Assembly: GCF_030269925.1 (NCBI RefSeq)
Contig: NC_085117.1
Coordinates: forward strand, 14,818,731 to 14,882,730
Length of the DNA stretch: 64,000 nt
Reading direction: 5' to 3'
From: Bombyx mori
Taxonomy: Eukaryota; Arthropoda; Insecta; Lepidoptera; Bombycidae
Shown here: one piece after another, positions 11,816 through 22,513 of the stretch
Position numbering within the stretch: the first letter of the stretch is position 1
How the letters are laid out: each line of letters starts with the position of its first letter
The notes under the pieces: model-generated
What the model saw: only the letters and a program-made list of their open reading frames with translations
Told to the model about the DNA's origin: nothing
The model's database searches: none
Made by a program: the position numbers and the translations under genes

Positions 11816-12865
11816 TTAGATTGGTAATAAGTTAAACTCACCTGCCTTTTTTGGCGATAGAAATCGTATTAAAAAGAATAACACTATGATTGCTTTAAAA
11901 TTAAGCTAGGATTATTTTGGATTCACGTTAAACAATCAGGATCATCTTGATTAACTTTACCGCCTGTTTTGGTATGTTTTCCATTACGATACGCTAAATT
12001 ATTGTAGCTTACGTATTTCACTACACCTGTGTGATTGTTGCCCGTTTTGTAAGGCTCATAAAAATTCACGTTTGCAAACCAAATATGGAGTGAGGAATGA
12101 CTGATGTCCGACAGTGATTTCTTTTAGTACTGAGTTCCTCAGTGTAAGGCAAAGACAAGCTTCCTTGCGTAGTCAGGTATAAAAAAAAAAACTTACGTAG
12201 CTCTCTCATATTGGGTCTAAAAAGGAGATCACGAATGTCAAGTATCGAAAAAGGAATTTCACGAAGCCAGCTTTTTGTACAGCTGCATGATAAAATTGAT
12301 ACTTTACATTACAACGCTTAGCTCGTATCTTTATGAATCCCATTTTAATACAACATTACGGAGACTGTCATAAATCCGTGCTTTTATAAGGTACTTAAAA
12401 TTTACGTAGATACGTATTACTTGCTTAGCGCAGTCCGTCTCGGGTTACAGCTCGGAACAAAACGTGAAACTTGGAATAGTTATTTTCTTTGTATTGAATA
12501 ACACAAGCGACCGCATTGCGGCAATTCATGCTGTCTCTTTTGTTAAATGGATGCGCAGGCGCCGCACTCCATGTCAAGTCAGTGCTTAGTGCGCTGACGT
12601 CATAGTTGGTCACGCTAGCGAAAAGCGCAGTTTACTCACAGTAGATTGTTGTTATCGTAAAGAAGTTGTAATTTGAAATGTATGAATTTTTGGTTAGTAA
12701 TGTGTTGAGTTCGTTGCGTGAGCAAAAAATTTTATGGTATCTATGGCATATTTTACGGTGCGTTTCCAGAGATAATTTTTAGTCACGTACCGTCTGGCTC
12801 TGGATTTAATTCCCAACAGTGTTTCCTGAGCACTACTTCAAACGGGGTTTACGCTCCTTGCGGTG
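11816..12865. other. Unique sequence with a CRE-like site
   Basis: No gene supported. A GC-richer patch at about 12520-12620 contains a perfect TGACGTCA palindrome (12595-12602), the binding site of CREB/ATF factors, beside GTGCGC-type sequence. The 62-codon minus frame over it (12425-12613) shows no known protein. A GTGAGT-type minus donor-like site near 11841 has no convincing exon next to it. Confidence 0.3.
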
Positions 12866-12950
12866 GGCCATGACTTGGCTGCATTGTTGACGTGAGTGGT
12901 CGTAACCACTCGCCTTCAGGTGGACTGTACGCTCGTTTGCCTAGAAACGA
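12866..12950 (+). repeat. Family-C LINE tail, diverged
   Basis: Contains GACTTGGCTGCATTGTTGAC, GTAACCACTCGCCTTCAGG and GTACGCTCGTTTGCCTA, matching the family-C order. The 3' A-rich end follows. Confidence 0.65.
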
Positions 12951-13039
12951 AAGAAAATAATAATTTGGACAACTCTCAGCAGAGGCAGCGGTTCATTTGG
13001 ATCCTGAATTCGTAGTCTCATCTGATCTGAAAGACAGAC

Positions 13040-13140
13040 ATTGTAACTATACTGAGACCTTAGAACTCATATCTCTATGGGCTCCAGTAACCACTTAACA
13101 CCAGCTCGTCCACATATCTAAGCAATAAAAATAAAAAAAG
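13040..13140 (+). repeat. Bm1 SINE, truncated with internal deletions
   Basis: Starts at TTGTAACTATACTGAGACC, so most of the 5' half is missing. Two internal deletions remove the GGTGGGTGGCGC block and the GTGGGCTGTGA block. It ends GCAATAAAAATAAAA. Confidence 0.85.
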
Positions 13141-13721
13141 ACAATCAAGGCGATCATCTGTTAGGAGCGCCTGGTAACATTATGTCACACATACTACAGT
13201 AGTTGAAGTTCAATTTAGTTTAAGCACTAATTGTGTAGGCATAAAAGGGGTGTTTCGACAAAACTCTCGGTGTGTCGACAGTTACTCTTCTGTTTCTGTC
13301 TCGACTGGTGCCACTGCGATCATGTCGCGTACTCGACACCTGCAAATCGGAGTCAATGCTCTCTCGTCGCATCGTAGGTACAATGCACGTGTGCGAACGA
13401 ATAGAAACTTGTTGCCGTACTGAATTTGCATACACTGCTACGTCAAAAACGTTTATGTAATTGCTTGAGTTCTTTGAAGTTTACGAACAAGCCTCCGAAC
13501 GAGCTTCCATAATTTCAACGACAAGCCTATGGTGGGTAAAGATCAAAGGCTTTTTCTTTTTCTTAACTAAAGAGAGTTTTTCTTTGAGTTTTTTTATATT
13601 TATCACCGTGATTTGTGAGCTTTGACACGATACGGTGTAGGTCTAGCATATCGTTCGCATTTGTCTTCTTTAGTCAAATAGCTAGTCTTAAATTATCAGT
13701 GTCTGTTGAATTACTGATTGA
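13141..13721. other. Unique sequence with weak promoter-like signals
   Basis: A TATA-like CATAAAAGG is at about 13240, upstream of a GC-richer patch (13260-13420). Overlapping frames on both strands there (62 and 71 codons) have no recognisable domain. No gene can be supported. Confidence 0.25.
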
Positions 13722-13952
13722 CTGACTCGGTAGTGCAATAGTTAGCGTCTCCGACTGTTGGGCCGAGGGTGGTGGGTTCGATTCCCACAGGCTTGTTTGC
13801 TCTCTCTGGGTGTTTATTATGGATATATGTATTTATTTAAACGTATATAAGTATGTATGTCAGTCTCTAATACCCATAACACAGGAAATTCTAATTTGCG
13901 GCCAGATGACCGGGCGTGATTTGTTCCCAGTTTATTAGTTATTATTATTAAT
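13722..13952 (+). repeat. tRNA-headed SINE, head type 1, copy 1
   Basis: The head has pol III internal promoter boxes: A-box-like GGTAGTGCAATAGTTAGCG and B-box GGTTCGATTCCC. The body continues GGATATATGTATTTATTTA and a tail with TACCCATAACACAGG, ending in a (TTA)n run. The head would fold poorly as a tRNA, so this is a retroposon and not a functional tRNA gene. The tail is shared with the SINEs at 19044-19312 and 26334-26600. Confidence 0.8.
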
Positions 13953-14039
13953 TACAAGAGATTTGCCACCATCGATAGAAGCGTACGCTACTCTGCGTCT
14001 GAAAGCACTAAAACTCATCCCATTAGATGTCAATTGAAA

Positions 14040-14130
14040 TCCATCATAACTTGAGATTTCGCATTGTGCTTGCTGTCTTTGGGCTCCAGTAACCAACTAA
14101 GATAGGGGTTAGTTCGTCTGTAAAAAAAAA
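14040..14130 (+). repeat. Bm1 relic
   Basis: CTTTGGGCTCCAGTAACCAA followed by a decayed end and an A-run is the 3' part of Bm1. Most of the element is gone. Confidence 0.5.
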
Positions 14131-14480
14131 ATTTACAACAAGCCCATTATAAAATATAGCCGAATGCCGCATAAAACGGTGCAGCCATTGTAGAAAGTAC
14201 ACGGGACACAAATAAGATATGCGTCAATGATTTTATTAGGATAAAAAATGAATGCAAGAAATTTTGTATTAAAATGTTCTCAAATAAGGATTTTGTAGAT
14301 AGAATCAATGTGAGTGAGCTCGGAGAAAAGTTCCCAGTCTATCTGATGTTAGGGGCTGCATATGTCCATAGATACGAAATTAGACCTTCGCTCTATAAGC
14401 ATAAGGCAATTCCCATTATAGATCGAATTCTATCGGAATAACGGTTTCAGTTAACTAAAATATGTCTCGCTCGTATTTTT

Positions 14481-14746
14481 ATTTTTATGTTCTTTTGTTG
14501 CTTAGATGGGTGGACGAGCTCACCGTCCACCTGGTGTTAAGTGGTTACTGGAGCCTATAGACATCTACCACGCAAATGCGCCACCCACCTTGAGATATAA
14601 GTTCTAAGGTCTCAGTATAGTTGAGTATAGTTACAACGGCTGCCCCACCCTTCAAACCGAAACGCATTACTGCTTCACGGCAGAAACAGGCAGGGTGTTG
14701 GTACCTACCCGCGCGGACTCACAAGAGGTCCTACCACCAGTAAAAA
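14481..14746 (-). repeat. Bm1 SINE with target-site duplication
   Basis: A good minus-strand Bm1, from the T-rich tail to CTACCACCAGTA. It is flanked by TCGTATTTTT on both sides (14471-14480 and 14747-14756), a 10-bp target-site duplication as expected for LINE-driven retroposition. A small tandem duplication of GTATAGTTGA sits inside. Confidence 0.93.
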
Positions 14747-15097
14747 TCGTATTTTTGTTATTCTCATATTTTTGTATGTGTATGGTATTTATGTGGTAGA
14801 ACATAGTGAAGACTTGTAAAAAAGTAACTATTAAGTATGGTCAATTCATTTGAGAGAGTTGAATAGTTTTTACAAGAAAATCATATGCGTCTAAATTTTA
14901 CGTGTTTTCATAATTTTTAGCCGTGTTCTGAATCGAGGTGTTACGTCACAATCGACTGGCCGTCTGTAAATATGTGCTGTGTTATGAGCAGCACACGTGG
15001 ACGTTATATATACCATATTATACAAAGTTTGGATAAGCAGATTAATTTCGATTTGTGACTTAAAAACGATTTAATACATGGAACCATGGAACCATGG

Positions 15098-15304
15098 CAC
15101 CCTGCCTATTTCTGCCGTGAAACAGTAACGCGTTTCGGTTTGAAGGGTGGGGCAGCCGTTGTAACTATACTGAGACCTTAGAACTTATATCTCAAGGTGG
15201 GTGGCGCATTTACGTCATAGATGTCTATGGGCTCCAGTAACCAATTCACACCAGGTGGGCTGTGAGCTCGTCTACCCGTCTAAGCAATAAATAAATAAAT
15301 AAAA
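15098..15304 (+). repeat. Bm1 SINE, 5' truncated
   Basis: Begins at CACCCTGCCTATTTCTGCC and runs to GCAATAAATAAATAAATAAA. About 45 bases of the usual short form are missing at the 5' end. The preceding GGAACCATGGAACCATGG is a small direct repeat. Confidence 0.92.
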
Positions 15305-15827
15305 ACGAACAAGAAAACTCCTATCGGGTTTCACTGTGACTTTCGCTAAGTATGTTATATAGACATGGGTTTGGAAAACGATTCGCGCGTTCTGTGTGCA
15401 TATAAACATTATGTTAGAAATCTTTCTTAATTATAAACAAATTTACAAATTAACGAATCGTGAACGCAAAGAGAACGTACTTACAGACCGACAAATATTC
15501 TTTCTTGCAGATTTTCAAGCAGTTTATTCGTAAGTAAGCATTGTCTCGGTCATATCACAAAAGAGAAAAGTTAGTATATCGCTAAGGATGAGGACACATG
15601 CCGCTATCACTGAGCCCCAGGACTACATTTGACTTTATGTACAATGACAATTCTTATAACAATGGTATTAGAACACTCTCAAAGCCTTTCGAGTCCACTC
15701 TCACATGAGAGACATCCATGATACGTATATCGGGTAATATTTCCGTGTTTGTATGTACGTATTTCAAAATAAAATATTATGAAGGAAAAACCTTAAAACA
15801 CAGTTTTATGCAATTAGATTAGAAATT

Positions 15828-15974
15828 AGCCGTTGTAACAATACTGAGATCTTAGAACTTATATCACAAGGTGGGTGGCGCATTTACGTTGTAGATGTCT
15901 ATGGGCTCCAGTGACCACTTTACACTAGGTGGGTTGTGAGCTCGTCCACCCATCTAAGCAATAAATAAAAAAAA
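15828..15974 (+). repeat. Bm1 SINE, 3' half
   Basis: Starts at AGCCGTTGTAACAATACTGA and ends GCAATAAATAAAAAAAA. Sequence identity to the better copies is high, so this is a simple 5' truncation. Confidence 0.92.
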
Positions 15975-17477
15975 TCTTATTTTCAAAACTTAAGTTATTA
16001 AGTGCGTGACTGATCGTGTGCTCGTTGCTGGTTTGAATGGCGCATCCTAACGTTGTCAGCGGCAGGCTGTGTCTGCGCAGCTTATGGCCTATTGTTCGTT
16101 AACAAACGCAGGAAACTGTAAAGTCGAAAGTCCACCTTTTGAGACGCTCCTACACATCTGAGAACACGATGCGTGTTCAAAATGGTTTGGCTTTTTTATT
16201 AATAGTTGTTCAAGATCAATGGATTGTTTTTTTTTCTCTGTTTGTTGTCTCAATTTGTTGTCAGAAGATCAAAATTGTTCAAAATTATAAATGATGCGGA
16301 TCAAAATAATACGAACCATGTTTACTTATCGATATTTTTTCGACGAATTCTCGGTCTTTGCGAGTCGTAAACATAATTTAAACTATTTTTATGACTTAAT
16401 CAATCGTCCGTAACCTCGAAAACTGTAATGTATTCCAAAATAATCGGAAATAATAAAATGAAAATAATAAACACGAAATTAAATAACTAGAGGAAATATC
16501 GGGTTTTTTTTTTTTTGCACATAACTTAGAAGAATCGTTTTAAATTGATTTAATTATAACAATTTTTAAACTTGAATTACATGAAGATATCGACTAAGAT
16601 CATAAATGTGGATTGTTTAATTTAAAATATTCAGTTGACTTATGTGTAGACACTGCTCAAGTAGATATCGTTCCGACAGGTAGGTCGCAGGTGTCCATCC
16701 ATTCGAGAGTTCTAGCTACAAACAAGTTCATAAACAATGTTGAAAGAGATCTCGACGCGGTTTTTAAATTTACCAACATGAAAAGAAAGGAAGTCGAACG
16801 CTTTTGTCAAGTGCGTAATATAACAATTATTTTGTACTAAAACGTATTGTGTACTGATAACAGTTGTTACTGCAACATCGGGCGGTTGTAAAGAGCTGTT
16901 TGGATTTAATTTCTTTTGAAGTGTGTCAGCACCTGAGAATTTTGTACCCGGTGTTGTGAATTGTAATTGACAAAAATGAAACGGCGGTTGTATGCATTTA
17001 TTGTAGCAGAATTCGACAGAGGGAAAAGCCCAGTGGTGTATTTTTATGCTCATCATTTAGCTCATCATTTATCTGATTGCAAATTCGTTAAAGCTTCAAA
17101 GTTTCTGACATAATACAATCAACATACATAGCGCGTGTAGTTTTAACTGATTGGTGTATTTCACAAATTTATCTCTGTTTAGCCCTAGCGGTCGTATTTA
17201 ATGTATTCACAATATTAAAATTCAAGTTAATAAATTTTGAAGAGTTTTTGATATTGAAATAAAGGCTTTTTAAACTCATATGTCCGTATGTTTGTTATAT
17301 GAAATGATTGAACCCATTTTGACAATACTTTCATTGACAGTTGGATGATGTCTATTTTTATTAATAAAAGATATAACTATAGGTACATAGAATTCCTGCC
17401 TGAAATATTATTTTTATTGCCAATGTAGGCAGATAGTCCTTCAGTCAATATTATGATGACTTGTTATTGTATATGTA
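15975..17477. other. Unique sequence containing one candidate coding fragment
   Basis: No dispersed repeat recognised. Apart from the fragment at 16691-16810 (listed separately), there is no supported gene. The 114-codon minus frame at 16712-17056 overlaps that fragment and shows no known domain. Confidence 0.35.
16691..16810 (+). other. Possible coding fragment or exon, unidentified
   Basis: Forty codons are open and sit between a CGCAG/GT acceptor-like site and a CAA/GTGCGT donor-like site. The translation includes NKFINNVERDLDAVFKFTN and then KRKEVERFCQ, which has the charged, amphipathic look of real protein rather than AT-rich noise. I do not recognise it. It could be a small exon, a relic of a mobile-element protein, or chance; the splice-like sites are only moderate and the polypyrimidine tract is poor. 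Confidence 0.2.
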
Positions 17478-17530
17478 AATCAGTAATGCCAGGGCCGAAG
17501 CCAAACTGATGCCTAGTGCAAACAATATTA
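17478..17530 (-). repeat. Family-C LINE tail, short relic
   Basis: TCAGTAATGCCAGGGCCGAA and GCCAAACTGATGCCTA match the family-C end AGCAATGCCAGGGGCAGAGCC on the minus strand. Only this block is recognisable. Confidence 0.5.
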
Positions 17531-18332
17531 TACGGGCAAATGTATGTACGTAGGTTGTAGTAAGAACTGCAGGCTCACCTAGCTATAACTCAAATTAGCC
17601 ACAACTTTTTTGTTGGCAGGACAGTTTACTGTTTGCCCGTATGCTTTTCCAGTTTCACTGGGATAGGTAGGCGATTACGGGCTTAGGCCAGGAGGCTTAT
17701 GATTTTCTAACACATGTCCGAGAAAATCCAGCGAAATTTTGCAGGCTAATGTTATGGGCTAGGCTTTCATGTCGAACTCGCCAAAGTTTCTAGTGTTGGA
17801 GTTGCAAGCGTCTAGCAACAATGCTAGTGGATCTGGTGAATCCGTAAGGATAATTCTTGTGCGGCGACGGTGACAGGTTCCTGATGGAGCCGATTGTGAG
17901 GAGTAGCTGCTACTAACCAGAATCAGAAGTACATATATATACTTTTCTTATAGTTACATATAGCCTATACATACCACAGTACATTCGAAAACATAAAGGT
18001 TTCCCTGCGCCACTTTCCCCTTCACACAGACGATTTGTTGCCATAGAAACGGCTTTCCCTGACTACGAGCATTGGTCGGAAAATTCAAAATGGCCGACGG
18101 TATCGATCGTAAAGGGGGCGAAGGGTGGCTTTGGGTGAGCTATGCTAAATAATTGCACTGACTATAATTTAGGAGGAACAGGGGAGCGTAGAGACTTGGG
18201 TATGTGAAGTATTTTTGAAATTAATTGTAAATGGCTCTGAAGGGTTCAAAGTATTGAAATACGGGTTGTTATTTAAGTTTGAGTAGCTTGCCATAGAGCG
18301 TTGATATTGTTGTAAAAGTTACATTGCAGTTT
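17531..18332. other. Unique sequence, moderate GC, no gene seen
   Basis: The part 17540-17935 is more GC-rich than average and may be an old LINE tail, but I cannot place it. Around 18090-18110 lies CAAAATGGCCGAC (YY1/Pho-like) within a GC-richer patch. No reading frame stands out. Confidence 0.3.
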
Positions 18333-18586
18333 TATTTTTATTTTATTTTATTGCATAGATGGTTGGACGAGCTTACAGCCCACCTGGTGTTAAGTGGTTA
18401 CCGGAGCCCATAGACATCCACAACGTAAATGCCACCACCCACCTTGAGATATGAGTTCTAAGGTCTCAGTATAGTTACAACAGCTGCCCCACCCTTCAAA
18501 CCGAAACGCGTTACTGCTTCACGACAGAAATAGGCAGGGTGGTGGTACCTACCCGCGTGGACTCACAAGAGGCCCTACCACCAGTA
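18333..18586 (-). repeat. Bm1 SINE
   Basis: Well-kept minus-strand Bm1 from a T-rich tail (TTTATTTTATTGCATAG) to GGCCCTACCACCAGTA. The 5' boundary is the recurrent TACTGGTGGTAGG point seen in several copies. Confidence 0.93.
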
Positions 18587-19043
18587 AAAAGTCTCATAGT
18601 GCTGTACAGTTTGTAATTTATCTACAGTCTTAAATGATTCCCGTTTTCATGGCTATGGAAGGCTGACCGAAGTTTGTCAGGGTCAGGGATACTCTAAACA
18701 ACTTTTTTGAATAGTTATCTAAATAACTAAATGACCACTACTACCGCGACAAAATATACTTATCGGTTATAGACGCTAATATTGCATATGGTCACTCGGC
18801 TCTGTAATGAACTCCTTTTCATGGTTTTGTTTGAGCCTTGTAATGGGTCTTTCTTACTAATTTCTTACTAAGCAATAAATAAATAAATTAAAAAAAAAAC
18901 TAATGAGGTTTGATATTTTTTTAATATTACAGTTCTGACCGTACACGTGTCTATTGCTGACGACTGAGCAATGATTGTACGTCAACTAGGAATGTCTGCT
19001 TGTCTGCCTTCAATGGCAATAATAATTTTCCAATATCGAACCT
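18587..19043. other. Unique sequence, no gene seen
   Basis: A very short Bm1-like tail (AAGCAATAAATAAATAAA near 18868-18890) is the only repeat-like piece. No gene. Confidence 0.4.
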
Positions 19044-19312
19044 CATAATAATAATAATAACAGGGGACTATTCATACATGGTTTTACCTTAACCTACGAT
19101 TTGTTGTACTGCGGGAAGCAAAAACTGATGTACATCATTTTATACGTTTAAATATATACATATATAGATATTAATCTTCCAGACAAAAAGAGCGAAGAAA
19201 ACTATTCATCATTCGAATGTTGGCCGGTTTAACGGTTTAGGAATTGAGCCCACGACCCTCGGCCTAACAGTCGCGAGTGTTAGCTACTGCACTACCTAGT
19301 CATTGCATGTCA
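19044..19312 (-). repeat. tRNA-headed SINE, head type 1, copy 2
   Basis: On the minus strand: A-box-like AGGTAGTGCAGTAGCTAAC, B-box-like GTGGGCTCAATTCC, a body with ATATATTTAAACGTATA, then a tail ending in a (TTA)n run at 19044-19060. The head and body order match the copy at 13722-13952, and the tail is more decayed. This is a retroposon, not a tRNA gene. Confidence 0.7.
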
Positions 19313-19754
19313 TCGTGTTCACAAACGAAGCTACTGGATACATGTGCAATCTGTTTGGTCAGCCAGTTACAGATAAGGACGAGGGAGGAAGGAACTTATC
19401 GGACCCGGAACAGCTTCGCAGCGGAAGTGACAGCGATTGCTTCTTTTCTGGCGAGGGGAATTGATTAGTAGTATATTTAAACATTACAGATAAAATAAAA
19501 TGTGTTACGTATAGAGTCAAAGGGTATTTATTACATGGTAAGTATAGCCGGATATTTTAAAATATTGGCTTTTTCGGGTTACGGTTTCTAGTTTCATAAA
19601 TTTCGTTCGTATTGGTAGTATCGTCACACTTCTTTATAATTGAACCCTTCTACCACTAATTTCGATCTTGCGAATCGTGTCAATTATGCTTCTTAGTCAG
19701 CCGTAAAACAATAAATCCAATCACAAAAGAATGGTTACTTATTATACCGATGAT
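19313..19754. other. Unique sequence, no gene seen
   Basis: No repeat or gene recognised. The 63-codon plus frame at 19277-19468 starts inside the SINE head and shows no domain. Confidence 0.4.
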
Positions 19755-19862
19755 ATTTTAATTGCCGTTGTAAGCAGACGAGCATACGGCCCATCTGATG
19801 GTCAAAGGTCGTCCATGGACTTCAGCAATGCCAGGGGCAGAGCCAAGCCGCTACCTACCGTA
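19755..19862 (-). repeat. Family-C LINE tail
   Basis: Good copy: GCAGACGAGCATACGGCCCA, CTTCAGCAATGCCAGGGGC and AGAGCCAAGCCGCTACCTA in order. Minus orientation is inferred from the T-rich end on the left, which is the poly(A) side. Confidence 0.85.
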
Positions 19863-20221
19863 AGTTATCTAGTAATATGAGTACGAAAATAGAGGAAAAA
19901 TCTCACAATCCGAGTAACATTTACTTAAAAGTTGTTTAATTTGTCTCTAATTCAGTCTATGGTCGTAAGCGTATAGTTACTAGTATAAGTAATTCGCGAT
20001 GTACCTCCTTTTATGTTCGAAGTATAATGAGCTCATTTGGCTTAATTGTAGACAAAAAAAAAGAATCAAAAACAAACAACAAATCCATCGTACCGAACAT
20101 TTGTTCTGGCACATGTTGCGGTGCCGCAGCTCAGCAAATAAACAAGCGATTTTACTGTCAATATAACGTCTGATGTGGTGTTTTATCTGTTCTGTGGGCG
20201 TGTCCGCGGCAAGACAATGAT

Positions 20222-20330
20222 CTATTTTTACGTGGAGCACGTAAAGAGGCGGCCACGTGTTGGGCAGCTGCGCTCGCGCACGTGCTGCGTATTTATACCT
20301 TGACGTCGACTGTGTTCGCGACGCTGTCGA
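20222..20330 (+). promoter_or_regulatory. Candidate promoter: E-box pair, TATA and CRE-like site
   Basis: A GC-rich patch in AT-rich surroundings holds CACGTG at 20254-20259 and 20279-20284, CAGCTG at 20265-20270, TATTTATA at 20290-20297 and TGACGTCG directly after it. Spacing fits a TATA-driven start near 20325. CACGTG is the canonical E-box of bHLH factors, including the insect clock. A 72-codon plus frame overlaps (20257-20475) but has no known domain, and a CAG/GTACTT donor-like site lies near 20428. No downstream exon is identified, so the function is unproven. Confidence 0.3.
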
Positions 20331-20917
20331 CCCTCTTTCAGGACGCCGCTTATTTCTGACGTACCACTTAAACGGAGACGAATATCTTGTGCTTTTGTCG
20401 CGCGTCAAGTACAACACTCGCTCCCAGGTACTTACGTTATATGATACAGGAAGTACTGACGATCTAAGGCCATAAAGTTTTGCTTTTAAATTTTATAAAA
20501 CTGAATTCATTTTGAAAACAAAATGAAAACTGTTTTTCACCAATGCATTATGAACTGTACTTACGCTCAGTATCTACTTTCATCTTCTTAGATAAATCGA
20601 AAGGCTTTTATTAAATCAGAAGATAGTGTACAATTAGATGCAAAAAAAAACTGTATTTTAAGTATTAATATATCATTGAAGTATTTGTTCCCTACAAAAC
20701 ATAAAGGTAAATATAATAGGCGAATTCAAGGCATTCTTTCCTAGTCTCCTTTATGACGGTAATGCGTACCTAATAGATGATTTAAATACAAATCTCGCTT
20801 GTATTATATTAAACTTATAATATAATGTTTACATGTAAATAAATATATATATATATTAAGTATTATATATTGAGCCAAAATCCAACCTTCAAAAAAAAAC
20901 ATCAGTATTATTTGTTA

Positions 20918-21781
20918 TCTATACATTAATACGTGAAGCAAAAACTTTATATCCCTTTTTACGAAAATTGCGCCGACGGAGGAGTATGAAATTTTCCTCA
21001 CTTATAGAGAATATAGAGAAGAAGTGCACAATGCTAATTTTTTTTAAATAATGCATAAAAGATACATTAAATCAATAAATAAAACATCACACACACTACA
21101 TACCATGTATTTGACACACACACGCATGCATACTATTTATTGTCAAACTTTTGTTCTTGACGTCTGTGGTCAAATTGAGAATAGATTAAATCGAAATCGT
21201 CGTGGCCTAAAAGATAAGACGTCCGGTGAATTCGTGTTGAAGCAATGCACCGGTGTTCGAATCCCGCAGGCGGGTACCAATTTTTCTAATGAAATACGTA
21301 CTCAACAAATGTTCACGATTGACTTCCACGGTGAAGGAATAACATCGTGTAATAAAAGTGAAACCCACAAAATTATAATTTGCGTAATTACTGGTGGTAG
21401 GACCTATTGTGAGTCTGCGCGGGTAGGTACCACCGCCCTGCCTATTTCTGCCGTGAAGCAGTAATGCGTTTCGGTTTGAAGGGTGGGGCAGCCGTTGTAA
21501 CTATACTGAGACCTTACAACTTATATCTCAAGGTGGGTGGCGCATTTACGTTGTAGATGTTTATGGGCTCCAGTAACCACTTAACACCAGGTGGGTTGTG
21601 AGCTCGTCCACCCATTTAAGCAATAAAAAGAAATATTGTTTGTCTTTGTTAATATTTTTTATAGTGTAGTCTTGGCGAAAATAGTGATTATAGAAGTATA
21701 AAATACAATCCTAATAGTGTACAAACTTACAATTCCAATTAATTATATGTAGTCGAATTTCGACTACTGCGGGATCTTTAG
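20918..21781 (+). mobile_element. Non-autonomous Helitron with nested Bm1
   Basis: The ends fit Helitron rules: 5' TCTATACATTAATACGTG preceded by A, a near-terminal palindrome TAGTCGAATTTCGACTA, then CTGCGGG and a 3' TTAG followed by T. Without the 439-bp Bm1 inside, its length is about 425 bp, matching the copy at 47875-48299. It has no Rep/helicase gene, so it needs proteins from elsewhere. An ATGT insertion lies beside the terminal palindrome. Confidence 0.88.
21192..21630 (+). repeat. Full-length Bm1 SINE with tRNA-like head
   Basis: The only full-length Bm1 in the window. The head shows pol III boxes (TGGCCTAAAAGATAAGACG as A-box region, GGTGTTCGAATCCC as B-box). The usual Bm1 body from TACTGGTGGTAGG to GCAATAAAAAG follows. 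AAAT flanks both sides (21188-21191, 21631-21634), a short target duplication within the Helitron. A 137-codon open frame that runs across the junction (21051-21464) is fortuitous. Confidence 0.9.
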
Positions 21782-21799
21782 TTGTATTAGATGCGTAGA

Positions 21800-22513
21800 C
21801 TACGAGCTTTCGGACTTTTTTGAGTCTAAAGGATTGAGGTCTGGGCTAAATGAGGGCCAGTCTTCGGCTCCTATAAAGTCCGGAAAATTGGTTTCAAGCC
21901 AGGCTTGGGTAGTTCGTGCCTTGTGACCAGGTGCAGAGGCCTGCTGGAAAGTCCATGTTATATTTTTAAAAAGTGTATTGCTGAGAGGTTTCACACTATG
22001 ATTTTGCTTATTGTAGTGTTCTTCAATTGTGAAAAATTTTTCATCGGTAAAGAGGATATTTCTGTGCCTTTCACCTACGTATCGCGACAGAAGGCGTTTT
22101 AATCGATTCACTCTCTTTAATTGTAAAGATAGATTTAGGGCATGTCCTGTATATCGACAATAAGCACCGAGCTTGAGGTCTTGTTTTATAATATGCGACA
22201 GATTCCTAGCTGGAATCTTCATTTCTCGCGATAAGATTGTTTGCTTCCTAATGGGGTTTTGGCGAATCCTGGCTCTAACAGCATTAACAGTCTTTGTAGT
22301 TCTAACAGCACGTGACCGCCCCGATCTTTTCTGGTCTTCGACAGATGAAGTGTTGTATCTGTTAATAGTACGATTTACGAACATACGGCTGATACTAAGC
22401 TTCTGAAGTGTCTGGAATATGACTGACGGGTCCATATCCACTTTGTGCAAGGCGATCACCGCAATCCTATTTTCTTTAACACCCCGTTCCATATTGTATA
22501 TGGAATGGAGCAA
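21800..22513 (-). pseudogene. mariner/Tc1-type transposase, internally deleted
   Basis: A 237-codon open frame of the mariner/Tc1 superfamily, apparently the maT-like (DD37D) branch. The N-terminal helix-turn-helix part (about residues 10-110, with KENRIAVIALHK and VEDQKRSGRSR) is whole. The first catalytic Asp is seen in ILFTDEKFFTIEE (about residue 157). After NKQN an in-frame deletion removes roughly 60 residues. The motif around the second catalytic Asp reads QQASAPGHKA, with Ala in place of Asp. SPDLNPLD is near the end, after which homology stops, so about 60 C-terminal residues are lost. It is therefore expected to be inactive. No terminal inverted repeats are visible; a Helitron ends 18 bp away on the 3' side. 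Confidence 0.85.

Noticed and set aside
13722..13800. tRNA-like sequence with A and B boxes (also at 19235-19312, 21195-21280 and 26334-26410)
   Set aside because: Acceptor stems do not close and SINE bodies follow, so these are SINE heads and not tRNA genes.
15478..15530. Strong minus donor-like site (TCT/GTAAGTACG) with 22 open codons before it
   Set aside because: A stop lies close upstream and no acceptor is seen; too little to call an exon.
19980..20417. 145-codon minus frame
   Set aside because: It covers the GC-rich E-box/TATA patch; the C-terminal half is AT-rich noise and no domain is seen.
21051..21464. 137-codon open frame
   Set aside because: It crosses the junction between Helitron and Bm1; the frame is an accident of the nested insertion.
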